64,000 bases of DNA from Halocaridina rubra (Eukaryota; Arthropoda; Malacostraca; Decapoda; Atyidae): NCBI GenBank assembly GCA_037179515.1, contig JAXCGZ010011695.1, forward strand, positions 1 through 64,000, read 5' to 3'. Shown one piece after another: positions 1-11,645 of this stretch (its first letter is position 1; every line of letters starts with the position of its first letter). The translations under genes were made by a program, and so were the position numbers. Under the pieces are notes generated by a model, which was not told the DNA's origin, made no database searches, and saw only the letters and a list, made by a program, of their open reading frames with translations.

Positions 1-140
1 ATGTACGCACGTACGTACGTATGCATGCATGCATATATGTATGCATGCATAGATGCATGTATGCAAGCATGTATGTATGTTTGTATGTATGTGCGTACGT
101 ACTTACGTACGTATGTATGTATGCATGTATGCATTTATGA
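1..140. repeat. Tetranucleotide ATGT/ATGC/ACGT simple repeat
   Basis: Imperfect runs of ATGC, ATGT and ACGT, all self-complementary or nearly so, from the window edge to about 140. Confidence 0.9.
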
Positions 141-377
141 AAAGATATAAAATATACATCTACATAAACAGAAACATAGCACTACTTCCAAAGAAAATGA
201 AAAAAAAAATCTAATACATGTTTCAGTGCAAAAAACAAAATCGTAATGACAGAATTAAATGCAATTAAATTCCATTCGAATTTCTCAAGAGAACATTACA
301 AAGTTAATGGCTGATCTGACAAGAGGGTCTAAAAGTTACATGCAAACACTTTCATGGTCACTCTTGCCAAGATCCTA

Positions 378-920
378 GAATATTTTAGGTACAACTGAAG
401 ATTAAATTCCCACTTCTGAATTAACAAGAACTTGTTTACAAGCAATTTAGATGTAAAATGAGATTGCAATACATAACACTGAGTTTGTTTACAGGCAATT
501 TATATGTAAAATGAGCTTGCAAAACATAACATTGAGTTTGTTTTCCTATGAAATTAATAAATTCTGGAGTATTTTAGGTACAGCTGAAGATTAAATTCTC
601 ACTTCTGAATTAACAAGAACTTGTTTACAAGCAATTTATATGTAATATGAGCTTGCAAAACATAACACTGAGTGTTTTCCTAGGAAATTCATAAATTCTG
701 GAGTATTTTAGGTGCAAATGAGAATTAAATTCTCAATTTTAAATTAACAAATGTAAAATGAGATTGCACAACATAAAACTGAGTTTGTTTTCGTCTGAAA
801 TCAATACATTCTGGAGTATTTTAGGTGCAACTGAGAAGTAAATTCTCAATTTTAAATTAACGAGATTGTTTACAGGGAATTTATATGCAAAATATAATTC
901 CGTGACATAACACGAGAGGG
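378..920. repeat. Diverged tandem repeat, four units of about 107-189 bp
   Basis: Units start near 378, 567, 701 and 814, each with GAGTATTTTAGGT, then AATTAAATTCTC, AACAAGAACTTGTTTAC and AAAACATAACACTGAG. The first unit has an internal duplication of about 58 bp. The sequence is AT-rich with no coding potential. Confidence 0.85.
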
Positions 921-1562
921 TGGAATACACATCTAAAATTTCATATAAAATAACTAATAATGGAATTAAGTTTTAGCATAAAATAAAAATGGCGTGTATG
1001 AAGTCGATTTTACAGGGAAAACAACGACACGAATTGCAAAAATAAGCCTACTTTATAGGTAAAACAAGGGCCTAAATTGCCAAATTACTTAAGATTATTT
1101 TTGTTGAAGATAGCTGCTGAGAAAGGAGGGAAATTCTATACGAAACACGAGAGGATAAGTTATATTACCATGATCAAAGATAATCCTTTCTAGAGTTCAC
1201 TAGAACAACAGCCAATAATGATATGTACTCCGAGTGTTCGCTAGCAACGTTAATCCACCCAGTGTTTCCCAGCAGAGGTCATCCTTTCTTCCTTAGTAAA
1301 GGTGATTAGTCTTGCAGCTAATCATCCATTTAAGTCCTAATTTATGCTTATTATGTAATAAAATCTAACCTAACCAGACCTGTTAAATAGTATATTTATA
1401 TAAATAATTATAATAATAAAAGAAATAAAGAGATGAAAAATCTCCAAATAAATAATCATAAATAATTAAGTAAATAACTGAATTCATATATAATCAAATA
1501 TATAAAAAAACAAATTTCTCATATAGCTGAAGTGAGAACTTTCTATGATTAAGTAATAAACC
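921..1562. other. AT-rich intergenic DNA
   Basis: No gene, RNA or repeat structure recognised. Confidence 0.6.
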
Positions 1563-1710
1563 GGGTGGTGCAAAAGTCACTCTCTATTAAAACAAATAAA
1601 TCTACAGTGTTTAGTTGATGTGTCAGAGCCTCTGCGAAGTTGAAAACGAAAGATATCCAAAATATATATAACTTAAAGGGAAAAAGGGGGAAAATAATTT
1701 TGCACCACCC
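1563..1710. mobile_element. Small inverted-repeat element (MITE-like), 148 bp
   Basis: Ends GGGTGGTGCAAAA (1563-1575) and TTTTGCACCACCC (1698-1710) are perfect inverted repeats. CAGGGTGGTGCAAAA-type ends next to a TA are typical of Tc1/mariner-derived MITEs; the right end is followed by TGTA. There is no internal ORF. Confidence 0.65.
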
Positions 1711-1919
1711 TGTACATCATGAAATTGTAAATATGAAAAAACGGTGATGACAATGTGTTAAATGAAGAGAGTGAATATGCTTGGCGAGGATAGTGTTTAC
1801 AATAAGAAAAGTCAAGAAATGAGCTTTTTGACATTTACAGGTCTATTAGTTTGGCCTTATGGCTTGTAAAATATGTCAAACTTTTAATGAATTATCTCTA
1901 AATGACTGCACAATGGCAT

Positions 1920-1920
1920 A

Positions 1921-1954
<34 letters not shown>

Positions 1955-1978
1955 ATTATTATTATTATTATTAATTTA
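1920..1978. repeat. (ATT)n microsatellite
   Basis: About 59 bp of TTA/ATT repeat with one interruption. Confidence 0.95.
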
Positions 1979-2133
1979 ATTTCTAATGCAGTGTCATTTA
2001 TTGCAAAAATATTTTAATACATTTCGAACATAGACTATGCATAACACGAGGTAGAGAACTTTAAGTCCAGTAATAATTGCATGTTAGATCTAACTTTACC
2101 TCTTGTTATCTCTCTAACACCCAAAATTAAAAG

Positions 2134-2634
2134 ATGAAGAAGAAGAAGAAGAAGAAGAAGAAGAAGAAGAAGAAGAAGAAGAAGAAGAAGAAGAAGAAGA
2201 AGAAGAAGAAGAAGAAGAAGAAGAAGAAGAAGAAGAAGAAAGAAGAAGAAGAAGAAAAAGAGAAGAAGAAGAAGAAAAAAGAAGAAGAAGAAGAAGAAGA
2301 AGAAGAAGAAGAAGAAGAAGAAGAAGAAGAAGAAGAAGAAGAAGAAGAAGAAGAAGAAGAAGAAGAAGAAGAAGAAGAAGAAGAAGAAAAAAAAAAAAAG
2401 AAGAAGAAGAAGAAGAAGAAGAAGAAGAAGAAGAAGAAGAAGAAGAAGAAGAAGAAGAAGAAGAAGAAGAAGAAGAAGAAGAAGAAAAAGAAAAAGAAGA
2501 AGAAGAAAAAGAAAAAGAAGAAGAAGAAGAAGAAAAAAAAGAAGAAGAAGAAGAAGAAGAAGAAGAAGAAGAAGAAGAAGAAGAAGAAGAAGAAGAAGAA
2601 GAAGAAGAAGAAAGAGAGAAGGAGGAGGAAGAAG
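2134..2634. repeat. 500-bp (GAA)n polypurine array
   Basis: Nearly uninterrupted GAA/AAG triplets for about 500 bp with A-rich and AGAGAGG interruptions. All purine on the plus strand. The long Lys/Glu and Phe/Ser reading frames across it are artefacts of the repeat. Confidence 0.98.
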
Positions 2635-2977
2635 AAGCCTTGACTATAAATTTTGTGTTTTTTCATCAACTTAATATGCATGAGTGTAGAGCGATAAGCC
2701 CCGATGAACAAAGAGCTGTAAAGACTTATTAAAAAAAAATAATAATAATAATAATACAAAAAAGCCGAATAATTAAACTACAAATATTTTTAAATTGAAA
2801 TAATGTGTTAACATTTCTATGTAACAGATTTTTTTTTTTTATTATATAAGGGTGGTTCTTATAAAAAAATATTCAACCTTCCCCTATACCTAAGGAACAT
2901 TACTCCGTCAGCGCCAATATGGCTCTCTCTCTCTCTCAAGTTAGAATTAGAGGGGGTAAGGTTTTTCGTGTCAACCA

Positions 2978-2979
<2 letters not shown>

Positions 2980-3066
<87 letters not shown>
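2980..3066. repeat. (CT)n microsatellite
   Basis: About 87 bp of uninterrupted CT; a shorter CT run sits at 2923-2937. Confidence 0.97.
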
Positions 3067-3069
<3 letters not shown>

Positions 3070-3352
3070 TCAGCATCAATATAGGGAGGGGTCCATCCCT
3101 GAAGTAATGAACGACAGTTGATCTATTTCAGACCTTCTACGTCATCGTCAATTAAAGCGTTTATGTCATTTTTTAACGTCAGTTTTCCCGGGAATCAACT
3201 ATTTAAACGATTTTACTTGCCAAACTACATATCATAATTATGAAATTTACGTTTTTAAGCATCAATTATGTAGATAAAATCTTGATCTCAACTTTAAAAA
3301 ATAGTAAAATCTTAAGAAAAAGTTTCGTTTTTAGTAAAGTTCATTTCAGTTA

Positions 3353-3353
<1 letters not shown>

Positions 3354-3426
<73 letters not shown>
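3354..3426. repeat. (AT)n microsatellite
   Basis: About 73 bp of AT repeat. Confidence 0.97.
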
Positions 3427-3429
<3 letters not shown>

Positions 3430-4219
3430 GAGCTCTTGTACAGATGACCAGCGAATTTCTATAATCATCAGTAATAGCAACTGTATAGCAATACATAGCA
3501 GCAAATGCTATACACACCAGAATACAACACTACGATTATATCATTATTTTTGTTTCAGATTATGTAAATAAGTAAATTATCTTGTGTATATAGAAATCAT
3601 ACTCTGTATAAAAAAACACAAATAATAAAAGTTTGTTTACAAAAAAAACGGAAGCGAATAAACAAAAAAGAAAAATTGAGAATAAATAACTCCATTAATT
3701 AGTAATTTAATTCATGGGAGACATAGGTAAACAACTCCATTGCAAATAAATAACTCAATTAATTACCAATTTAACCCATGAGACAGGTAAACAACTCCAT
3801 TTTTTTTTCTTTTCCACACGAGTTTCAGACCCTTGCCAAATTAACATTAACTCGCCAATACTGATTTTCGCAGAAAAGGATCAATTTAAAAAAATTAACT
3901 TAACCACAGCAGATACCATTGCTAACGTTAAATTGCACACACAAGTGTAAAAAAAAAATCCTATTCATCCATTTCTTGGCAAGGCGAAATGACAGTAATT
4001 CGAGCATCGAAAAACAATTTCCAATAATTAAATTTATTAAATATTAATCGCTACTTTTTTTTTAGAAAGATTTTGTATATTTATTTATGTTCAGAGGAAT
4101 TTATAAGTTTTCATGAATGTGATTATTTTTTCAATTACAAAAAATTATATACATAAATTTTTCTTTTATTATTAGGTGACTGGGAACCATAATCAGTCGA
4201 TTGGTTATTTTCATGTTTT
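3427..4219. other. AT-rich intergenic DNA
   Basis: A short direct repeat (AATAACTCCATTAATTA and AATAACTCAATTAATTA) at about 3685-3800 with GTAAACAACTCCATT flanks. Otherwise nothing recognised. Confidence 0.6.
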
Positions 4220-4240
4220 GATTATGAATAGTCGAAGGTA

Positions 4241-4443
4241 GTCACCGTGGCTCAAGCGGTAACGTCAGCGACTCTTGAGGCGTCAGGTTGAGGGTTCGCG
4301 CCCCGTCACGGTCTGAGGTTAGCAACGGCATGCACTCAGGGTAACGATTACAACTGCCAAATAAAGTCCTTCGCAAGAAGGCAACCCCCCTAGTCCTTGG
4401 TAGAAAAGGGAGTCCGTGACGTAAAACCGGACAGAACGGAACG
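4241..4443 (+). mobile_element. Full-length tRNA-derived SINE with target-site duplication
   Basis: Begins GTCACCGTGGCTCAAGCGGT, whose TGGCTCAAGCGG matches a Pol III A box. A B-box-like GGGTTCGCGCCCC lies about 45 bp on. A non-tRNA body follows, ending in a GGACAGAACGGAACG tail. It is flanked by 21-bp direct repeats (4220-4240 and 4444-4464, core GAATAGTCGAAG) with two mismatches. The head resembles a Leu-type tRNA but lacks a complete cloverleaf. Confidence 0.85.
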
Positions 4444-4464
4444 GATTACGAATAGTCGAAGATA

Positions 4465-6348
4465 GGATTAATCCTTTTTTTTATGGTTTCCAATTATATA
4501 TTTGTCAGTTCTCGTAATTCTTGCCATTCATATAACCTTTAAACCTAATATAATGAAACATATGCCTAGAAAGTCGGTATATGTGGCACCGATGTACACT
4601 TGAGAATTGTTCGCTAGCTCTACATGCCAAGTATGCCGACGATACACGATGCCTTAGTCCATAATTGCAAGAAACAATACCGGGTATTATTGTCATAAAT
4701 ACAACCAAAGAATATTATACAGTAAACTGGTGTAAAACGACAGGTTCTGTACATACCAAGTGAGTTGAATAGAGGCACTTGAAAAATATTAACCAGCTAG
4801 TTATATGAACATAAACTTTCCTGTGCAGTAAATTTTACTTACGTAATAGAAATTTACATTTTAATGACACAGAAGCATTTATATTGTCATTACTAAGACC
4901 GAAGAGTAATATGCAGCTAACCAATGTAAAAACGACGGGTTGGCACTTGGCTGCATACTTTTTAACTTCTCCTGTGGCACTGTGCCAAAAATCCCGCGCG
5001 AGAGGTCGTCTAGTGTTTTCATTCTTTTCAGGGATATTCATCTTAAAAGCAAGAGATGGCATGGAAGGTTTAAAGTGGCATAAATTCAGAATTTGACAAT
5101 CCTGGATAAACTGAGATTATGGAGCAGTCAGGGTGACAGAAACTTGTCCTGCCAGACAAGGAAAACACCAAGCCAAGGTCGCTCAGAAGCCGGGAAGGTA
5201 AAGATGGTTTTAGTGGCAGCAAGGCTAAGGGGTGGCAGATGGTGGAGGTGGGAGGGGAGTGACTAAAACAGTGTTAGATCAGTTAAAAGAAACTGAAATG
5301 AAGACACAAGTAACAAAAAAAATAAAAAGAAAAAAAAGACATAAAGCGACCTACGACATGGTACATAAAAGAGGTAACGCTTGGTTAAGAGCATTATATG
5401 AATATATTCTCAAACAACCGATCACCCACTTTCTTTCGCTCCCAAAACCTCTCAACACCTATCCCACTCCCTCGCACAATGGCCCACCTACATATACAGC
5501 TACCGGTATAGCTGTTTTACGATTTTTTCCTTCTTTGGGTGAGGTTATAAAGAAAAAATCAACAGCTGCTGTCTACAGAGAAATGAAACTTTGTTTTGGT
5601 TTTAGAGCTTTCAATTTCTCCTCTCGTAAACATAGGCAATTACCAAAATAAAATCTAGGTAAATGAGTAATGAAAAAAAAAATGTGAATCAGTGCCACAC
5701 TTCCGCATCAATTGAGGGTCACAAGGTGGCACTCCAGCTAGAAAATAAGAATAAGCAAATTTGTATGCCACATTTTACTTCCTGTGCTCTTCTAACTGGC
5801 ACACTTGCTTTAACCCGGAGTACCAAAACACAGCAATATTGTTCTTGCCCAATCGACATAAATCAAGATAAGGCATGCGTGTGCCACGTGCAGAAGTTAA
5901 CTAATTAAAATTTAAAAAAAGTCAACATGAAAAACACATTGGATTTAGTTAGGTGAGATATTCGAGTCGACATTGTGTTTGTTTTGAACACCTTGTATCT
6001 TACATGAAAATATATTTCTTTTAACACTTTATTCACAAAATAACAGACAGGTCATAATTCTCCAATCTAACAATATACAGATTCACGTCTAATGAGGAGA
6101 AATTTTCAATATTTTTTTTTCTAGTGCACACTGGCATCATGAATTCATATTTAACCTACAGGTGCCATATACCCCCTGGCACTTCCTGGCGCAGATACCA
6201 ATATAGAATTCTTAATTTCCTTAAAGCAAAAAAATGAAAGGTACAAATTTCTTACTAAAACAAAAGTTCACATTTTCAAGTTCAGTTCTATTCAGTCAAA
6301 ACATTTTCGCTCAATTTAAGTTATCTTATACTTTTATGGCCGTTTTCT
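4465..6348. other. Intergenic DNA enriched in TGGCA/TGCCA words
   Basis: No convincing gene. The 139-codon open frame at 5232-5651 is Lys/Arg-rich with no splice or family support. Sixteen TGGCA or TGCCA words occur between about 4577 and 6195. Confidence 0.5.
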
Positions 6349-6495
6349 GTCACAAATAGTCCCCTATGGATGAGATGGACACAGCCGGTGAGAACTTGGG
6401 TGGTAAAACTGGATGCCCTTCCTAACGTCCCGCGGAGGGGATCGAAATCCCGTTGTTAAGCTCGTCACTTCTCGACACGCATGTTCTACCAAACA
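6349..6495 (-). mobile_element. SINE family A copy
   Basis: GTCACAAATAGTCCCCTATG, TGGATGCCCTTCCTAACGTC, GGGGATCGAAATCCCG (B-box region), then the head in reverse. Confidence 0.75.
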
Positions 6496-6793
6496 CTTCT
6501 CAGTCAAGGCCACTTCTTTATCAATACAAGTCTTTAGATGTTCAGGAGATATCAGAGAAGCTTTCAGATTTCTATAACTTCACTTTATCTTCGAATATTT
6601 CTCTTAATTTGAGTTTCTACGAATGAAACATCACTATATCTCATCCCTCTCTTATTATTTCATTGTATAATTTTATCACTATTTCTCATTCTTGAGTTAT
6701 TTTTTGATAGTGTTTTCTATCACATGTTTCACTATCTTATCTTCATTGTTCAATAGGCAAATATTGTTATAAAAAACAAGACAAAACACTTAC

Positions 6794-6796
<3 letters not shown>

Positions 6797-6867
<71 letters not shown>
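6797..6867. repeat. (AT)n microsatellite
   Basis: About 70 bp of AT repeat. Confidence 0.97.
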
Positions 6868-6870
<3 letters not shown>

Positions 6871-7136
6871 CAATTTTCAGTGGTACTCTATTTCCTCTAA
6901 AGTACTACTCGTGATATTTCTTATATTTTCTTTTTCTTCGATATTTTCTTCATGGAGAGATTTACCCTGAGGAAAAGACCTCCGGGATGAATTTCTGAAC
7001 TAAATTTTTTGCGTATATAACAGTGTTAATGGTCAAGTAAACAATAATATTTCCTAATACGTAAATATAAATCAAGTTTTTATTTTATTTTATTTTTTAA
7101 ATGTTGAAACATGTCGAAGAGAAATCTACACATTGC

Positions 7137-7140
<4 letters not shown>

Positions 7141-7230
<90 letters not shown>
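7141..7230. repeat. (CT)n microsatellite
   Basis: About 90 bp of CT with one A interruption. Confidence 0.97.
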
Positions 7231-7232
<2 letters not shown>

Positions 7233-7580
7233 GCCATGATTGCAACGACTATTTACCTGCCAATCAAATGCACGAAAGAATAACTGGTGAAATATTTATA
7301 CAAACAAGTTTTCTTTTGACATATTTACTGTTAAATATGCGACAGATAGATATATTTATTGGTAAAATATGTAAAAGCTTTAAATTATTATTGGGTGTAC
7401 AGTGTTCATATTCTAATATCCATAACCGACACTGAAAAGTAATTCTATTTAGATTAATTTTATGCCGTAATTGATCTCATTTGCTGTGAAGTAAATACCC
7501 CAAAGTACAGTACTCTTGATATTCTAGCTCTCGGCAGACAAGGTTCATCATTCTACGGAGCCAAAGCCCCTTTTCAACCG

Positions 7581-7681
7581 AAGAAGAAGAAGAAGAAGAA
7601 GAAGAAGAAGAAGAAGAAGAAGAAGAAGAAGAAGAAAAAAAAGAAGAAGAAGAAAAAGAAGAAGAAGAAGAAGAAGAAGAA
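7581..7681. repeat. (GAA)n microsatellite
   Basis: About 100 bp of GAA with A-run interruptions. Confidence 0.95.
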
Positions 7682-7792
7682 CTGCTCAGAAATCGATCAA
7701 CATTTGAGTTAAAGCAAATACAAGCAATACGAAAAACGAAAATGAATATAAATTTATATTATGACATTAGTAGTATTGTTTAGACTGAGGGT

Positions 7793-7804
7793 TCTCTCTC
7801 TCTC

Positions 7805-7847
<43 letters not shown>
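7793..7847. repeat. (CT)n microsatellite with CC interruptions
   Basis: About 55 bp of CT broken by TCCTC. Confidence 0.95.
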
Positions 7848-7851
<4 letters not shown>

Positions 7852-8866
7852 AACATAATGGAGGAATAACAGAAAATAAAAGAGCAAAATCCCGCCAGAC
7901 ATCTGTGTAATGATAGATGCCGGTGACATTAAAGAGTGTCACGTGTATATGCCATGATTCTCCTCTCTTTGATATAGATAGAGGGTTAAAAAAGAGAAAA
8001 AGAGATGGTTTTCAGTTACTTATGACTCACGCTATTTATGGAAAGTATCGTTAGAAGGTTGATTTCAATATATTTTCCTGAATAGACGTTTCTGTATGGA
8101 TTAAAGAGTTGCATTTATATATTCAGAAATCAATCACATAAAGAAATGATTGCTATTAGACATAGATATTTACAAATAAAATAATTTATATTTATACAAC
8201 TGTTTTGTGCGTTCCTGTTACTAGTTTACATATATATGTTTAAAGATGTTTCAAGTTTACACAAAATTACGAATATATATACTAGGCTATTTTCGATTTT
8301 GAAAACATTCCAAACACAATTGTATATATACAGCTTACACAAAAACATAAATGCTAGTATGTACACGCTTTAATAACCAAAAAATAAAAGGTAAAAGAAA
8401 CAGTAATTGAAGGGCATTTATCATAGAAACTATAGCATTGAAGACATACCCGTTACATAGACAATAAAATGATTGGGTTATGTATATAAGTAAAAAATAA
8501 AAAAATAAAAGGTCCCGACAACAGTACATCCCATACATCATACGATATGAAACAATAGTGTTGTGTACATTTTATTCTGCCCAGTGAAAGTTGCAGACAC
8601 AGTTTTTGGCATCAACACACAACTCGAAGCTTTTGGCACCAAAAGCCGTCTCAGATTTCGTCCCTCCCAATGACACTGCTGTTGTTTTTTTTCTATTATT
8701 GTCACTTTTTATTTAACTTTAAGCTACAGTGGATCAAATGTACAATTACGCCTCCAACCTTGATAGAGGGGTGTATAAACCTAACCTTACCAAGGGCCTA
8801 GCAAAGACAAAGATGCGATTCGTGTGTTCCCCTATATTTTACACCTTTTCATCCATGTTCCGACAA
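7848..8866. other. AT-rich intergenic DNA
   Basis: No gene or RNA recognised. Confidence 0.55.
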
Positions 8867-9020
8867 TGGCCCGATTTCTTAAACAGTGTAAACCTAGGAT
8901 ACCATATTGTTATTAGTAGACACACAGAACCGCGTCAGATGAGTTTATGAAATCCATTTGTGTGTCTAGCTAGCTAACAATATGGTATCCTAGGTTTACA
9001 CTGTTCAAGAAATCGGGCCA
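8867..9020. repeat. Near-perfect 154-bp palindrome (foldback)
   Basis: The left arm starts TGGCCCGATTTCTTAAACAG and the right arm ends CTGTTCAAGAAATCGGGCCA. About 60 bp pair with few mismatches (both arms contain TACACTG or CAGTGTA, CCTAGG, ATACCATATTGTTA and GACACACA), leaving a loop of about 30 bp. No TSD is certain; AATGG occurs at both ends. Confidence 0.9.
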
Positions 9021-9355
9021 ATGGCTATGGCTTGTAATAGGAATAAATCCACTATACAAATCAAACGAATCATCAACATTATTGCCAGCTTAGCCCATAA
9101 GTACTTTCTCAAAATTAAGGTCTTCGAGAAGCAAGCACCTCTTTCAAGAACTGGATATAAATTTGATCATGCAACAAGGGTAATAAAAATGGAGGCACAA
9201 AGAGTAAGCTAGTTCAGTAGTGTCTTAAGAACAAATACAAGGTAGAAAAGTGATTATATGTACTACAGTTCAGCAATCCAAGAATAAGCTACAGACATTC
9301 TCTGAGCTCCGATATACTCTCTCTACGCCTAAGGTTACATTACATGAGAAGTGTT

Positions 9356-9357
<2 letters not shown>

Positions 9358-9451
<94 letters not shown>
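9358..9451. repeat. (GA)n microsatellite
   Basis: About 94 bp of uninterrupted GA. Confidence 0.97.
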
Positions 9452-9454
<3 letters not shown>

Positions 9455-10202
9455 TACGGTACTGCTAGCTGCGCACCAAAACACTTGAAAAAGTAAAAAA
9501 AAGTTCATGTGTAGAACGAATGGATTCTGGTATTCCAATTGAAAAGAAACCTGCAGGATATAATCGTAAATAGCAAGGTCACATTCATCTTGTGTGCAGG
9601 CTTCAAAGAACGCAATTGAACGTGAGAGAAATAAATGAATGAATGACACCAATATAGCCTAATAATGTTGTATCCATGCACTCAGTATATATTAATAAAC
9701 TTTAAGATCGCTAAGCAATAGTTACGTAAGTGACAACCTTAACATATGATCTCAAATTAATTACGAGAAATATGAAAAAACTACATGTGCAATAGCCTAT
9801 GTACGTGCATCTGGGAGAGAGAAACGGCACGCGGTTAAATATTGGCACTATCCGTACATAGTTGGCACGGTCACTCAATGTCCAGGGTCGACTCCCCTCC
9901 CATCTAGCTTCTCCTATAACCATCAAACCTATACAATCATCCATGCATATTTAATGGTACAAAAGCATTATAAATTAATATATGACCTTCAGTAATGATC
10001 TTTTAACATGCGCAGTAAGTATAAAACATTACAACTTGAAAGAATTTTATATCTTAGGTGAATTTGCAAGTCCATAGGTCAAGTGCAAAGAGTACTGTCT
10101 ATTGACAGAGCTCTGAAGTAAACTTTGAATGTGCTTCCATTCATTTCGTGCATAAATACAGATAATAGGAGTTTTCCGGTGACATGTCTACTTACATAAG
10201 GA

Positions 10203-10560
10203 ACTGTTAAGGTTTTAGCCTATCCCTTTCAAACAGTTACGTGTGAAGTCTATCCCTTTCAAACGGTTAGTGTTTTAATCTATTCCTCAAACGGTTAGAT
10301 TTCAGCATATCCCTTTCAAATAGTTGGGGTAATAGCCTATTCTATGAAAACGGTTTGTTTCAGCCTATCCCTTTCAATGGGATGGGGTTTTATCCTACCC
10401 TTTTCAAGCGCTTTGAGTTTTAGCCTATGCTTAACGCCTTTTAAATGGTTAAGGCTTTAGCCTATTCCGTTTAAATGCTTGCCGTTTTCGCCAATACATT
10501 TCAGCGGTTAGGATAATAGTCTATCCCATTCAAAGGGCTAGGGTTTAAGGCTATTCTTTC
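10203..10560. repeat. Diverged minisatellite, about 12 units of about 30 bp
   Basis: The repeated core is GCCTATCCCTTTCAAAC followed by GGTTAGGGTTTTA, with clear divergence between units (for example CTATTCCTCAAACGGTTAG and CTATCCCATTCAAAGGGCTAG). It is not a simple-sequence array and has no coding frame. Confidence 0.88.
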
Positions 10561-10700
10561 ATTACTGAAACTGACATGAGTTTTGCCCTCGAGAATGGGG
10601 AAAAAAATCCTATTTTTTAGTAAAAAATACGATCAGTTGGAAGGTGAAGAATATAGGTAAAAATTATATATATTGTTTTCAAGCTATCAATAAGCGTGTC

Positions 10701-10704
<4 letters not shown>

Positions 10705-10779
<75 letters not shown>
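10705..10779. repeat. (GA)n microsatellite
   Basis: About 75 bp of GA. Confidence 0.97.
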
Positions 10780-10780
<1 letters not shown>

Positions 10781-10904
10781 AAATAACGGCAAATAAGACA
10801 TCAAACCACCAAAGCTAATTATCTTTCCTTTTATGTACACAATCACCCCCACATGTGGGAAGGCGCTTGTTAGCGTGTTTCTTGCACTTGAAATTGCTTG
10901 TACC

Positions 10905-10907
<3 letters not shown>

Positions 10908-10957
<50 letters not shown>
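10908..10957. repeat. (GA)n microsatellite
   Basis: About 50 bp of GA, 128 bp from the preceding GA array and in the same orientation. Confidence 0.97.
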
Positions 10958-10961
<4 letters not shown>

Positions 10962-11270
10962 GCCGTTTGCTTTGACAAACTCGTTACTATTTATAATAAG
11001 ACTCGTAACTTATAAGAACATAAACTAAATAATAAGTTATATTACTGCTTCTCTTTTATTTCAGAATGATAATAAAACACGGCTTTATCAAATGAACTTA
11101 AATAATAAATCAAGGAGTAATTTTCAAAATGTCAACTTTGACATAACAATACCTGTTTGGTGGTTGGCGGACAATGATATATTGTGCAATACTTCTCTAT
11201 GGGAAAGATGCCAAATTTTTAATATATAAAATAACACTTTCCCGGCTTTCTTTACACCATGCGGTCATTT

Positions 11271-11274
<4 letters not shown>

Positions 11275-11349
<75 letters not shown>
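11275..11349. repeat. (TG)(TA)n microsatellite
   Basis: A short GT run grading into about 70 bp of TA. Confidence 0.97.
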
Positions 11350-11352
<3 letters not shown>

Positions 11353-11399
11353 AAGATATACTGAGTATCTATTTATAAGAGCCATGACCCCCCCCCCAA

Positions 11400-11645
11400 A
11401 AAAAAACCCTTCTGCACACTTACCCTGTGGATGACCCTAGCTGGGTGGAGGGGGGTAATAGTAGCAGCCCTTTATCCCAAAGGAGGTAGTTTCTGGTGAA
11501 CGTATTCTCTGACTCGGCCATCCTTCTTACAAGGAAAATTAAGGCCATATATGTATGTATAATCCCAGTCATAATCCCCCTTATATGGAGGGCTGAGTCA
11601 AAGCAAAACTTTGACCCATTCAGTCGACTTTTACGACTGCACAAA
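11400..11645 (-). repeat. Interspersed repeat (family B, with family C-like end)
   Basis: Shares CCCTGTGGATGACCC, TGGTGAACG and the TCGGCCATCC-CTTACAAG block with copies in UBR4 introns (for example 49975-50155). The following TGACCCATTCAGTCGACTTTT matches family C at 27480. Confidence 0.6.

Noticed and set aside
2127..2759. Long Lys/Glu (plus) and Phe/Ser (minus) open frames
   Set aside because: They are translations of a GAA triplet array; no complexity or start context supports a protein.
4241..4315. tRNA-Leu gene
   Set aside because: Acceptor and variable arms do not form, and the 21-bp target-site duplication encloses a longer SINE.
5232..5651. 139-codon plus-strand open frame
   Set aside because: Lys/Arg-rich low-complexity start, no recognisable domain, no splice context, in AT-rich intergenic DNA.
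9250..9652. Open frames of Arg-Glu or Ser-Leu repeats (also at 2919, 7101, 7754, 10679, 25407)
   Set aside because: Translations of (GA)n or (CT)n microsatellites.
10203..10560. CRISPR array
   Set aside because: Units are contiguous, diverged and without unique spacers, in a eukaryotic genome.
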